Positions 1-7,620 of a stretch of DNA of 64,000 bases are shown here, piece by piece (positions within the stretch are counted from its first letter, which is position 1; each line of letters begins with the position of its first letter). A program made the translations under genes and the position numbers. The DNA is from Dulcicalothrix desertica PCC 7102 (lineage in GTDB: Bacteria > Cyanobacteriota > Cyanobacteriia > Cyanobacteriales > Nostocaceae). Location of the stretch: assembly GCF_003991905.1 (NCBI RefSeq), contig NZ_RSCL01000006.1:225733-289732 (forward strand), written 5' to 3'. The notes beneath the pieces were generated by a model. It worked only from the letters and a program-made list of their open reading frames with translations. It searched no databases and was not told where the DNA came from.

Positions 1-1437
1 GCAAGATTACAAAAACTTTCTGGAGACATAACCACAACAGAGCAACAAAGAGATAATGCACTTAGAGAATCAGTTGTTTTAGAAAACTTATTAGCTACTT
101 CCCTAAAAGATTTTTACCTGTCCTTTCATCAAGATTTTCATGATAAGCACAAGGAATTATTTCAGTTATCACGGGAAATCCTCACTCAGCAAGCACTTCG
201 TTATAAAGACCGTGTAAAACCTTCTTTAGAACTATATTCAAGCGTTATTTCTGGAACTTGGAAAGACCAAAATAAAATGGCAGAGAATCTGGATGAGCAT
301 ATTAAAAATTTGAGTTTAATGTTTCCTGCCATTACTAGTACATTACTTTCAATCCGAAATATACTTCCGTGGGTTTCCGAGTGTGTTGACCGCACAATTA
401 TAGACGAAGCCGGAATGATTGACCTGCACAAAACTTTTCCTTTATTAGTGCGGTCGCGTAAAGCTATTATTGTCGGAGACCCTCTACAAATTGAGCCTGT
501 CATCACTTTAAGCGACAAAAGGCGCGATAACTATCGTCAAACAGCGTTTCTAGATAGAGGTTTAACAGACAATGATTACCATCGCTACAGTCCTGAAGAA
601 GAATATAGCGCTACTACCTATCATCGCGCGGCAGGAGCAACAGGAGAAGATAACGATAAAGGTCAAGGGATTTGTTTAATAGAACATTACCGCTGTCAAC
701 CTAGCATTATTCAATATTGTAATGCTATTGCTAATTACGGATTAAAGGTAAAATCAAACCCAGTTGATTCTTTATTAAAATCACATTTAATTGCTTATCA
801 TGTTGAGGGTAATATCCAGAATAATGTCAACGAAGAAGAAATTACTGCGGTATGTGAGATCGTTCAGCATTTACTTACTCAAGGTTACTCTTTAGAAGAC
901 ATAGGCGTGATTTCACCATTTAATGCTCATGCTACGGCATTAAGAGAGCGTTTAACTCAAAAATTCTCTGGATTCTCTAAAAACTCTATTGGCACAATTC
1001 ACACTTTTCAGGGTTCCGAGAAAAGAGTAATTATCCTATCTACAAAGTTATGTCGAGCGCAAGATAGTGTTTCATGGATTAATAAACGACCGAACCTTCT
1101 CAATGTAGCTGTATCGAGAGCTAAGGAATTATTTATTTTAGTTGGTAATCTTTACAAGCTAGAGAAAGGAAACCTTACCCGTCAGCTAGTTGAACACATT
1201 CGAGAGCATGGTGATATTTCAGAGTATAAATTTGAATCAGAAATTCCTCAACCGCAACCTGGAAGTACTTTCGTTTATGATTGTGACCATTTCAATATTT
1301 TTCAAGAAGCTCTTGATCAAGCAGAAGAAGAACTGATAATTGTCACACCTTGGATTCGAGGTAATGAATCTAAACGATTTATTGATGATGTAGTTTCTGC
1401 TTTGGATGCTTCTTCATTTTTTGCTGCTCCCATTTGA
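1..1437 (+). CDS. SF1 (Upf1/DNA2-like) helicase, 5' cut by window edge and 3' truncated
   Basis: The reading frame is open from base 1, so the N-terminus lies outside the window. Superfamily 1 helicase motifs follow in order: IIDEAGM (motif II), VGDPLQIEPV (III), EHYRCQPSI (IV), TIHTFQGSEKRVII (V) and LNVAVSRAKELFILVGN (VI). This matches the AAA_11/AAA_12 arrangement of Upf1/DNA2-type ATP-dependent helicases. After them, FNIFQEALDQAEEELIIVTPW resembles the first strand of a phospholipase-D-like nuclease domain, but the frame stops about 15 residues later with a tail (ASSFFAAPI) that is antisense to the neighbouring convergent gene. I infer the PLD domain was lost by a deletion near 1395. Helicase-PLD fusions are common in defence islands, but the role here is unknown. 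The remaining protein is probably non-functional or altered. Confidence 0.75.
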   Translation, partial: ARLQKLSGDITTTEQQRDNALRESVVLENLLATSLKDFYLSFHQDFHDKHKELFQLSREILTQQALRYKDRVKPSLELYSSVISGTWKDQNKMAENLDEHIKNLSLMFPAITSTLLSIRNILPWVSECVDRTIIDEAGMIDLHKTFPLLVRSRKAIIVGDPLQIEPVITLSDKRRDNYRQTAFLDRGLTDNDYHRYSPEEEYSATTYHRAAGATGEDNDKGQGICLIEHYRCQPSIIQYCNAIANYGLKVKSNPVDSLLKSHLIAYHVEGNIQNNVNEEEITAVCEIVQHLLTQGYSLEDIGVISPFNAHATALRERLTQKFSGFSKNSIGTIHTFQGSEKRVIILSTKLCRAQDSVSWINKRPNLLNVAVSRAKELFILVGNLYKLEKGNLTRQLVEHIREHGDISEYKFESEIPQPQPGSTFVYDCDHFNIFQEALDQAEEELIIVTPWIRGNESKRFIDDVVSALDASSFFAAPI

Positions 1438-1928
1438 AATTTCCCACTTGGGATGGACACTATTTCTAGAACAACCCTATCACCTAAGCTTTCGATAAAA
1501 TACTCACCCTGTTCACAGCAACGCTTGGTTTCTCTACCGTAAGCGTCTAAAGTCACAACTTCAAATTCAAAGTTTTTAATAACTGGTGGTGGAGCAGGTA
1601 AAATTAATTGTGTTTCTGAGTTATTTTTTGCTACATACTTGTCAACTCGTGTTTGAGGGAATGTTTGAGTTTTTCTGTGCTGAAGTATTTCTCGAAGGTC
1701 TTGGAGAATTGCCTTTGTTTCTTCATCCAAACCTTGGTAATTGATGATATCGCCAATGTGAAGTCCTTGAATTTCATTAGCATTAACGATATTTTTAGCT
1801 AACTGCGTCTGATTTTGACCACCCTTAAAAGCTCCAAGATATTCACGCAATAAGGTAATGTCCTTTTCGTCTCGGCTTCCACCAAGAATACGGTCAAGTA
1901 TCGTAATTAACTCATCAGCTGTAGTCAT
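1317..1928 (-). pseudogene. FGE-sulfatase-domain protein, truncated at start of the FGE domain
   Basis: Residues 1-85 are a small alpha-helical N-terminus followed by NANEIQGLHIGDIINYQG, a pattern I associate with cyanobacterial effector-associated adaptor regions (inference). Residues 150-178 read VVLEIVSIPSGKFQMGAAKNEEASKAE, the typical opening of a formylglycine-generating-enzyme (FGE-sulfatase, PF03781) domain, normally about 230 residues long. Homology stops at about residue 178 (near base 1395). The last 25 residues are antisense to the helicase reading frame. In cyanobacteria such modular proteins are often linked to conflict systems. Only the N-terminal half is left, so I call it a truncated gene. 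It converges on, and overlaps, the helicase 3' end. Confidence 0.65.
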
Positions 1929-2266
1929 TTATTATTCTGAGTAATTATTTTAACATGTGTAAATATCTTAATCCTATCTATTAATGTACTACAGTAGTAT
2001 TAAATAATCTATTTTAATACCGTAGTACGGAGATGCAAACTGCACTTAGAACCCAGTACTGTTTCCTTTAGGCGCCGTTGCTGTATCAATTTTCATCAAT
2101 AAGCAGTTTCACTGGAAAATTAGCGAACGCGCTCTAGCGCTAAAATGTAAACAGTTTATTTAGACCTAAAAAATAAGTGTAATAAAACTTTACTCAAAAT
2201 ATAGTCCAATATAGTCAAGTATAGTAAGACATTACAATGTAGGTGACTACTATAAGAGTTTAGCAG
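1929..2266. other. Intergenic spacer with short repeats
   Basis: No gene is seen. The spacer lies between divergent genes and contains an imperfect inverted repeat around 1987-2026 (tactacagtagta against taccgtagta), a GGCGCC site at about 2072, and three near-copies of atatagtc/agtatagt at about 2198-2230 just upstream of the next gene. These may be regulatory, but no promoter can be assigned confidently. Confidence 0.4.
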
Positions 2267-2569
2267 ATGAAAACCGTTCCTCAAGTTACGGCTCAACAGG
2301 CACAAGCAGCAGTTAATCTATTTATCAGCGATTACGTGGGTGACCGCTTTACTGCCGACCAAGCTCAACTCTCCGTTACAGGTGAGGTATGGCAAGTTCC
2401 TATAATTTTGGCTTACCCGATGATTGGTTCGTTAGGACAAGTGGGATTCGTATTAGTCAGTACTTCATCAGAAGCAATTATCTCACACACGCCTTTCGAT
2501 GAAATAAAGCAGGTAGGACTTAAGCTCTACGAAGTAAACCGGGATGCAATCCAAACTCATTTTTCATAA
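2267..2569 (+). CDS. Small protein of unknown function paired with a C39-like protease
   Basis: A 100-residue acidic, soluble protein without a signal peptide or membrane segment. It begins MKTVPQVTAQQAQAAVNLF and has an alternating beta-rich middle (LSVTGEVWQVPIILAYPM). I do not recognise a named family. Its last 26 bases overlap the start of the C39-like protease fragment at 2544, so the two were probably translated together as one unit. Whether it is an inhibitor, chaperone or antitoxin of that protease is unknown. Codon use looks normal for the window. Confidence 0.6.
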   Translation: MKTVPQVTAQQAQAAVNLFISDYVGDRFTADQAQLSVTGEVWQVPIILAYPMIGSLGQVGFVLVSTSSEAIISHTPFDEIKQVGLKLYEVNRDAIQTHFS

Positions 2570-2732
2570 ACAGGAAACTCCTTATTCCTGTGTCCCTGCT
2601 TGCTTACGCATGGTGCTTTCTGTCTTTGAAGTGGATATGAGTGAGGCAGAGTTACGACAGTTATGTGATTCTACACCGTTTGGAACAGAAGCCTTAAAAG
2701 CCGTTGATGCAGTTCGCAATCTGCCCTTATAA
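2544..2732 (+). pseudogene. Truncated C39-like papain-fold cysteine protease
   Basis: The 62-residue product begins with a convincing C39-like peptidase N-terminus: HKQETPYSCVPACLRMVLS carries the oxidant-hole Gln and the nucleophile Cys in SCVPAC, and it continues SEAELRQLCDSTPFGTEAL. In this family the catalytic His and Asp lie 60-100 residues further on. Here the frame ends at RNLPL and the next gene starts six bases later. The catalytic His half is missing, so activity is not expected. The abrupt join to the Uma2 gene suggests a deletion or insertion removed the 3' half. It overlaps the upstream small gene by 26 bases. Confidence 0.6.
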
Positions 2733-2738
2733 AGTATC

Positions 2739-3305
2739 ATGACTATAACTACCTACAAGTGGACAATTCAGCGTTATCACCAAGCAATAGAAGCAGGTAT
2801 CTTTGACGACCAGCACGTTGAACTATTGCGCGGCGACATTATTGTTATGCCTCCAGAACGAGAACCCCACGCTTACTACAATACTGAAACTGCCGACTAT
2901 CTTCGGTTACTGCTTGGAGAACGGGTAAAAATACGTGATGCTAAACCGATAACCCTTCCCGACAACTCTGAACCGGCTCCTGATATAGCTATTGTTAAAC
3001 CTTTAGGTGACATCTACTTACAACATCATCCCTATCCCGAAGATATTTTTTGGATTATTGAATTTTCTTATGCTACCCTCAACAAAGATTTAGGTGATAA
3101 AAAAGATGCTTATGCAGAAGCTGGTATTTCTGAATATTGGGTTGCCAATCTCAAAAATACTGAGTTGAAAGTATTTCGAGATATACAAAATAACCGATAC
3201 ACAACTGAACTTACACTAACTACAGGCACCGTTACTCCCCTAGCTTTTCCTGACATATCAGTTCAAGTTGAACGCATCATCGGTTTACCAAAAATTAATA
3301 ACTAA
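2739..3305 (+). CDS. Uma2 family (DUF820, PF05685) endonuclease-fold protein
   Basis: A 188-residue protein of the PD-(D/E)XK-fold Uma2 family, greatly expanded in cyanobacteria. Visible features are WTIQRYHQAIEAGIF near the N-terminus, the acidic core PAPDIAIVKP (about residues 84-93), WIIEFSY (about 110) and KKDAYAEAGISEYWVAN (about 126-142), the usual core-helix motif. The cellular role of the family is unsettled; some members may be nucleases associated with mobile DNA. The ATG start lies just after the truncated C39-like gene. Two further Uma2 genes are in this window, at 18061 and 31899. Confidence 0.85.
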   Translation: MTITTYKWTIQRYHQAIEAGIFDDQHVELLRGDIIVMPPEREPHAYYNTETADYLRLLLGERVKIRDAKPITLPDNSEPAPDIAIVKPLGDIYLQHHPYPEDIFWIIEFSYATLNKDLGDKKDAYAEAGISEYWVANLKNTELKVFRDIQNNRYTTELTLTTGTVTPLAFPDISVQVERIIGLPKINN

Positions 3306-3363
3306 GCTATTCAAATTCCCGACTCTTAAAGAAATCGGAAATCTAAAGGAAATCTAAATTTTT

Positions 3364-3636
3364 TTATATAGCTGATGCGATGACTGCTTTTTGTGTTCCA
3401 CGGAGCAGTTCGTTTTCTGCGCTCTCTTTAGAAGGAACTCGACCTTGAAGAAAAACTTTTGCACTCTTAACTAATTCTAAAGAATCAGACATTATTACCA
3501 AGTGGCGCCGAACCTCATCAGCCACTATAAAAAATTGTTCTGGCTGGAAACCACCAACTTCTACCAACGCTTTAACAACGAACTCTGCATTTTGGGTGCA
3601 GGAAAATATGCCAATAACAACTTGTGATTGCATCAT
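3364..3636 (-). CDS. Small protein of unknown function, possibly stress-protein-like N-terminus
   Basis: A 90-residue protein starting at tandem ATG codons. The opening MQSQVVIGIFSCTQNAEFVVKAL resembles the first beta-alpha unit of GSP17M/YflT-like stress proteins (pattern xVGxFxxxxxAExAVxxL), but this is weak and the protein is much shorter than that family. No membrane segment or catalytic motif is seen. It could equally be a gene remnant, given the many decayed genes around it. Confidence 0.45.
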   Translation of the reverse strand: MMQSQVVIGIFSCTQNAEFVVKALVEVGGFQPEQFFIVADEVRRHLVIMSDSLELVKSAKVFLQGRVPSKESAENELLRGTQKAVIASAI

Positions 3637-3756
3637 TTTGTTTGTTTTTTGTATCTTCTGTCATGTTAATAACAATGAAGATACACAGAGTTCAAGTTGT
3701 TTTTATACAAAAATCAATATTTTTCTGGAATCAGGCGCCGTATCCAAAAAGCTTTC

Positions 3757-3794
3757 TCTCTGCGTTCTCTGTGCCTCTGTGGTAAAAAGCTATA
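3757..3794. repeat. Interspersed repeat of the ctctgcgttctctgtgcctctgtggta type
   Basis: The sequence ctctgcgttctctgtgcctc followed by tgtggta is an interspersed motif that I recognise from Nostocales spacers. Related copies are seen at about 7396-7430 (same orientation) and about 16362-16392 (opposite orientation, ccacagagacacagagtaca). It creates a spurious short reading frame on the plus strand. Confidence 0.6.
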
Positions 3795-3822
3795 CTAAAA
3801 ATTAGGCAGCTAGTGTGCTGTT

Positions 3823-4090
3823 TCATGCTTGATTTTCTTTGGCTTTACGTAGTTTATCTCGCAGCCGCGCAACTACAACTTCCCCATCAATACCTTCACC
3901 TCTATCTAACTGTTCGGCAGCAACTTCTACTTTATGACGAGCTTCTTCAACCCAATTTTGATAACCTTTTTCCCACTCATCTAATAGCTTTAATGCTTTA
4001 CTAACAACATATAAAGGCATTTCCATATTTACCTCTGGCAATTTGTATTTGAATCAATTGCTCCGAATCAGGTTTAAGTTGGATGTTCAT
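3823..4090 (-). pseudogene. ParD-like type II antitoxin, frameshifted
   Basis: Reading from an ATG at 4090 gives MNIQLKPDSEQLIQIQIARG KYGNA, the ribbon-helix-helix start typical of ParD/CopG-type antitoxins, ending at an in-frame stop near 4011. The expected continuation VVSKALKLLDEWEKGYQ to LDRGEGIDGEVVVARLRDKL lies in another frame (open from 4041 to 3823). The two pieces together make a full ParD-like antitoxin of about 85 residues split by a one-base frameshift around 4012-4020. ParD binds ParE toxins and the operon promoter. No ParE-like toxin is seen next to it, so this is probably a dead orphan. A sequencing error cannot be excluded. Confidence 0.65.
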
Positions 4091-4176
4091 AATTTTTGGA
4101 GAGCCAGGTTTTCCTATATTATGACGCTTTATATTTATGGTATCGACTAAAGATTTCCAAAAATTAAGTAAATCAT

Positions 4177-4244
4177 CTTGTGGGATGGGCGCCCATATTG
4201 CCCGTCACATGTTTTAGGGCGGGCAAGGATGCCCGCTCCACAAG
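4177..4244. repeat. Interspersed inverted repeat, gggcaaggatgccc family
   Basis: Flanked by cttgtggg and ccacaag, with gggcaaggatgcccgctcca at its 3' end and a degenerate complementary arm. Related copies occur at about 16320-16349, 32581-32656, 44582-44612 and 50546-50611. All are in spacers and can form hairpins, so they may act as terminators as well as mobile repeats. Confidence 0.7.
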
Positions 4245-4250
4245 AGTAAG

Positions 4251-6149
4251 TTACAACTTTGTGCCACACTCTGGGCAGAAATTGTTGCCGGGTAAATTCT
4301 TGGCGCCGCAGTTACTACAAAATACGGGCTGAATATCTACCTTCGGCGCCACTTTTGGTAAACCAACCATTTGCGCGTTGCTCTTACCTGGTCCCACCAT
4401 TGGATAACAGTTCTCGTCTTTGGTAACGCGAACGTCCATAACTACTGGGCCATCGTGCGCGAGCATTTCGGCAATAGCATCTTTTAATTCTTCAGGCTTG
4501 TTTACTACCATGCCTTTGATGCCATATGCTTGGCACAGCAATATAATATCGGGCATTCCTACTTCCATGTTACTAGAAGAGTAGCGCTCACCATAGAATG
4601 CTTGCTGCCATTGACGCACCATTCCTTGCCAACCATTATTTAAAATAATAGTCTTGACAGCTAAGTTGTATTGTGATAATGTACCAAGCTCTTGTAAACA
4701 CATTTGGAAGCTGGCATCACCACTTATACAAATAACATCTTCGTTCGGGAATGCTGCTTTGGCGCCCATTGCTGCGGGGACTCCAAAACCCATTGTTCCT
4801 AAACCAGCACTAGAAATCCAACGACGGGGGCCATTTTTCAAGAACTGCGCTGCCCACATTTGGTGTTGTCCAACGTCGGTTGTGTAGAAAGCATCAGGTG
4901 CTTGACTCGCGACTTCAATGATTACAGATTGTGGTGAAATACTATCTGGATATTGAGGTGCTGCTAAAGGATAATCTTCCTTCCACTTATTTATCAAGTT
5001 CAACCATTCTTGGGTTTGGTTGGGGGTGTTGGTAATACCTGATTCCTTACAGCGTCTGAGTAATTCTTTCAAAACTGTGCGAACATCACCGACGATAGGA
5101 ACTTCGGGAACGCGGTTTTTACCAACTTCTGCTGGGTCGATGTCGATATGAATTACTTTCGCACGCGATGCAAACTCGTCAAGTTTACCAGTTACCCGGT
5201 CATCGAAACGGGCGCCGACACAAATCAACAAGTCGCAATCTGTAACAGCAAAGTTCGCATACGCAGTACCGTGCATTCCCAGCATACCCAATGATAACGG
5301 GTGATGCTCATCGAAGGCGCCGATACCCATTAATGTTGTAGTAACGGGAATGTTAAATAACTCAGCTAGCTGTTTGACTTCTTCGTGAGAACTCGATGAT
5401 ATTGCACCACCACCTACATATAGTAGAGGGCGCCGACTTTCACGAATTAGATGTATCGCTGCACTAATTTGACGAGGATTACCTTTTACTGTGGGTCGAT
5501 AACCTGGTAAATTCACATTACCTGGGTCAACAGGAGTGTAATCAAACTCTTCTAACGCTACATCTTTAGGAACGTCGATTAATACAGGCCCCGGTCTACC
5601 TGTACTAGCTATATAAAAAGCTTCGGCGACAATGCGCGCAATATCAGCAGTATCACGAATAATATATGAGTGCTTAACTATTGGTAGCGTAATTCCGTAA
5701 ATATCAGTTTCCTGAAATGCATCAGTCCCAATTGCTGGACGTGATACCTGTCCCGTGACAATTACCATCGGTATGGAATCCATGTACGCCGTTGCAATAC
5801 CTGTTACTAGGTTTGTGGCACCAGGACCCGAAGTTCCAAAACATACTCCGACTTTACCTGTAGCACGAGCATAACCATCCGCTGCATGAGCGGCGCCTTG
5901 TTCGTGTCTAACTAAAATATGCTTTATAGTACTTCCAGACGCTTCGACTTTGTACAAATCGTCGTAAATTGGTAGAATTGCACCACCGGGATAACCAAAA
6001 ATATAATCAACATTGTGGCGTTGCAAACTGTCAAGAAGTGCGAAACCGCCAGATACACGTTGCGGCTTGACTACTTTAGAAATCTTAACAACGCTTGACT
6101 GAGACTGTTCAACAGACTGGGGTTGGCTGATTGGGGTACGCGCGCGCAC
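4251..6149 (-). CDS. ilvB: Acetolactate synthase large subunit with C-terminal zinc ribbon
   Basis: The thiamine-diphosphate enzyme condensing two pyruvates (or pyruvate and 2-oxobutyrate) in branched-chain amino acid synthesis. The N-terminal TPP domain has the catalytic Glu83 in [19 protein letters not shown]; the central domain contains [20 protein letters not shown]; the C-terminal domain has the [14 protein letters not shown]...[11 protein letters not shown]-binding stretch (about residues 475-510). The start is GTG at 6149. After the usual end of the enzyme the protein continues to [24 protein letters not shown], a four-cysteine zinc ribbon (C611, C614, C625, C628) that bacterial catalytic subunits do not normally carry. 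The regulatory subunit (ilvH) is not adjacent. The function call is secure; the role of the ribbon is unknown. Confidence 0.95.
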   Translation of the reverse strand: MRARTPISQPQSVEQSQSSVVKISKVVKPQRVSGGFALLDSLQRHNVDYIFGYPGGAILPIYDDLYKVEASGSTIKHILVRHEQGAAHAADGYARATGKVGVCFGTSGPGATNLVTGIATAYMDSIPMVIVTGQVSRPAIGTDAFQETDIYGITLPIVKHSYIIRDTADIARIVAEAFYIASTGRPGPVLIDVPKDVALEEFDYTPVDPGNVNLPGYRPTVKGNPRQISAAIHLIRESRRPLLYVGGGAISSSSHEEVKQLAELFNIPVTTTLMGIGAFDEHHPLSLGMLGMHGTAYANFAVTDCDLLICVGARFDDRVTGKLDEFASRAKVIHIDIDPAEVGKNRVPEVPIVGDVRTVLKELLRRCKESGITNTPNQTQEWLNLINKWKEDYPLAAPQYPDSISPQSVIIEVASQAPDAFYTTDVGQHQMWAAQFLKNGPRRWISSAGLGTMGFGVPAAMGAKAAFPNEDVICISGDASFQMCLQELGTLSQYNLAVKTIILNNGWQGMVRQWQQAFYGERYSSSNMEVGMPDIILLCQAYGIKGMVVNKPEELKDAIAEMLAHDGPVVMDVRVTKDENCYPMVGPGKSNAQMVGLPKVAPKVDIQPVFCSNCGAKNLPGNNFCPECGTKL

Positions 6150-6460
6150 TGACTAAACCTCACGCAAATGGCTAAATTAGTTTTATTTTTTGTATTTAAC
6201 TTATCATTTTAGTGTAATTTAACTCTTTAGTCAGTTCTATTTGTCATGAGTTGGTGGGAATTTGGCAACGGATGTAACGGATGTAACGGATAGTAACTGC
6301 ATAACACTGTGTAGGTTGGGTGCAGCGAAGCGCGTAACCCAACATATGTCAAGACTTTGAACAAAAGTTAACTTATATCCCTCACTCCAAAACACGAATT
6401 AAAACTAGGATAGAATCAAGGAAATAGAGTCATAATTTTTTACGCGAGAGTTTTGTTGCA
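6150..6460. other. Spacer with two interspersed repeats
   Basis: No gene is seen. It contains tggcaacggatgtaacggat (about 6262-6291, with the hexamer-rich unit ggatgtaac repeated), which is shared with the 3' end of the esterase gene near 45850. It also contains an inverted repeat gtaggttgggt...aacccaaca at 6311-6345, a type common in Nostocales spacers. Confidence 0.55.
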
Positions 6461-6697
6461 ATGCTGAAAGTTGATGCGGATAATACATCCATAACAATAA
6501 ACCAACTTCTTAACCAATTTGAGGATGGGGAAGAAGTGGTAATTCTGCGTCACGGTCAACCAATTGCTCGGTTATCACCAATATCACATACACGTCGTCC
6601 ATTACCATCACGCGCAGCACTAAGAGCTACTCAACCTCAAACGTCTACTAACAGTATAGAAATTATTCAAAGCTTACGCGAAGAGGCAAGATATTGA
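6461..6697 (+). CDS. Phd/YefM-type antitoxin
   Basis: A 78-residue protein with the Phd/YefM fold signature: SITINQLLNQFEDGEEVVIL RHGQPIARLSP, where the DNA-binding N-terminus is followed by the toxin-contact tail (IEIIQSLREEARY). Such antitoxins autoregulate their operon and neutralise a PIN/VapC or RelE toxin encoded directly downstream. The next frame starts at a TTG that overlaps this stop codon, but it is only a 14-codon stub of a PIN toxin. The antitoxin is therefore an orphan. Confidence 0.8.
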   Translation: MLKVDADNTSITINQLLNQFEDGEEVVILRHGQPIARLSPISHTRRPLPSRAALRATQPQTSTNSIEIIQSLREEARY

Positions 6698-6738
6698 TTT
6701 ATCTGGATACAAGTTTTTTGGCACCCACAGCAACATAA
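6694..6738 (+). pseudogene. VapC/PIN toxin remnant (N-terminal stub)
   Basis: Starting at TTG within the antitoxin stop codon, the frame reads LIYLDTSFLAPTAT and stops. LIYLDTSFLAP is the classical first strand of a PIN-domain ribonuclease, with the first catalytic Asp. The remaining 110-130 residues, including the other acidic residues, are absent; no continuation was found in the other frames up to 6835. The toxin is inactive. Confidence 0.6.
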
Positions 6739-6835
6739 AACTGCGATTTTTCAGTACGTCCGAGAAGCTATTATGATGAGACATGACTTAATAAACTAGG
6801 TTTTCCCATTAAGAACTTACTAGAGACGACCCGAT

Positions 6836-7384
6836 TCATGAAGTTAAAATGACCTTATATAGAAATTCAACCGCACTTAGTCCCTGTTGACATGGGGGGT
6901 TAATTTTTGAGTCAACCAACCAACCTTGTACAGCTTGGGGATTTTCCCAAATTTGTAAATGCTCTACAGGGGGGTCTGCGTAAAAGTTGTATTGACCTGA
7001 ACCCAAAAGTAAAGAACTCCAGTGAGTAAAATAATCATGACTCATTCGGTAAATAGGAAAATCACCAAACAGAGGGACTCCCCATCCATCTATAGCTATA
7101 AATGCTTCAACTTTACCAGATTGTAGCTGCCATAGATGTGCTGCTGCAATGGCGCCAACTACACCAGCACTGAAACCAATAAATGTAACTGGAGATTCGA
7201 GATTACTTTTTAACCGATGACGCAAAAACTCGAAAATATGAAGTCCTGACAAAGGTAAAATTCCATGTGCTGGGACAGTTAGTAAATTTATATTAGCTGT
7301 ACTTATAATTTTGTCGTATAAACAGGCAACAAACTTTTCAGTTAAAGCTGGGTGATGGATTCCTGGACAAATAATAATAGTCAA
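6836..7384 (-). CDS. Alpha/beta-hydrolase-fold protein, cyanobacterial conserved
   Basis: A 182-residue protein with an N-terminal MTIIICPGIHHPALTEKFV strand and a nucleophile-elbow motif TFIGFSAGVVGAIAAA (GxSxG, Ser at about residue 72), as in small alpha/beta hydrolases. AFIAIDGWGVPLFGDFPIYR follows. It is shorter than usual hydrolases and lacks a clearly identifiable acid residue; the His could be in YFTHW. No signal peptide is seen. The substrate is unknown. Confidence 0.65.
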   Translation of the reverse strand: MTIIICPGIHHPALTEKFVACLYDKIISTANINLLTVPAHGILPLSGLHIFEFLRHRLKSNLESPVTFIGFSAGVVGAIAAAHLWQLQSGKVEAFIAIDGWGVPLFGDFPIYRMSHDYFTHWSSLLLGSGQYNFYADPPVEHLQIWENPQAVQGWLVDSKINPPCQQGLSAVEFLYKVILTS

Positions 7385-7620
7385 ACTTCAAAACCTCTCT
7401 TACTCTGCGTTCTCCGTGTCTCTGTGGTAAAGAAAATAATAATTTTAATTATTTTTACATCTTCCATGTTTAGCGAGGTTGCGAAGAGTATATCTATAGA
7501 AATATTACTAATGATGTAGTTCCTGTCGTATCCCCCTGGATAGGATAATATTATATAAGTGAAGAAAAGAATACGGGCATCACACCGATTCTGAACACAG
7601 ATAGCACTGAGGAAACGATA
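7385..7620. other. Divergent spacer with interspersed repeat
   Basis: Carries a copy of the ctctgcgttctccgtgtctc-tgtggta repeat at about 7396-7430. The stretch aatattatataagtg (about 7547-7561) is AT-rich and could contain a -10 element for the downstream ferrochelatase-like gene, but this is uncertain. A purine-rich gaggaaacg precedes the GTG start at 7621 and fits a ribosome binding site. Confidence 0.4.

Noticed and set aside
201-518. Minus-strand open frame opposite the helicase
   Set aside because: It lies fully within a well-supported helicase reading frame and has no recognisable motif.
3596-3805. Plus-strand 69-residue frame
   Set aside because: It overlaps the minus-strand small gene and its C-terminal part is read from an interspersed repeat.
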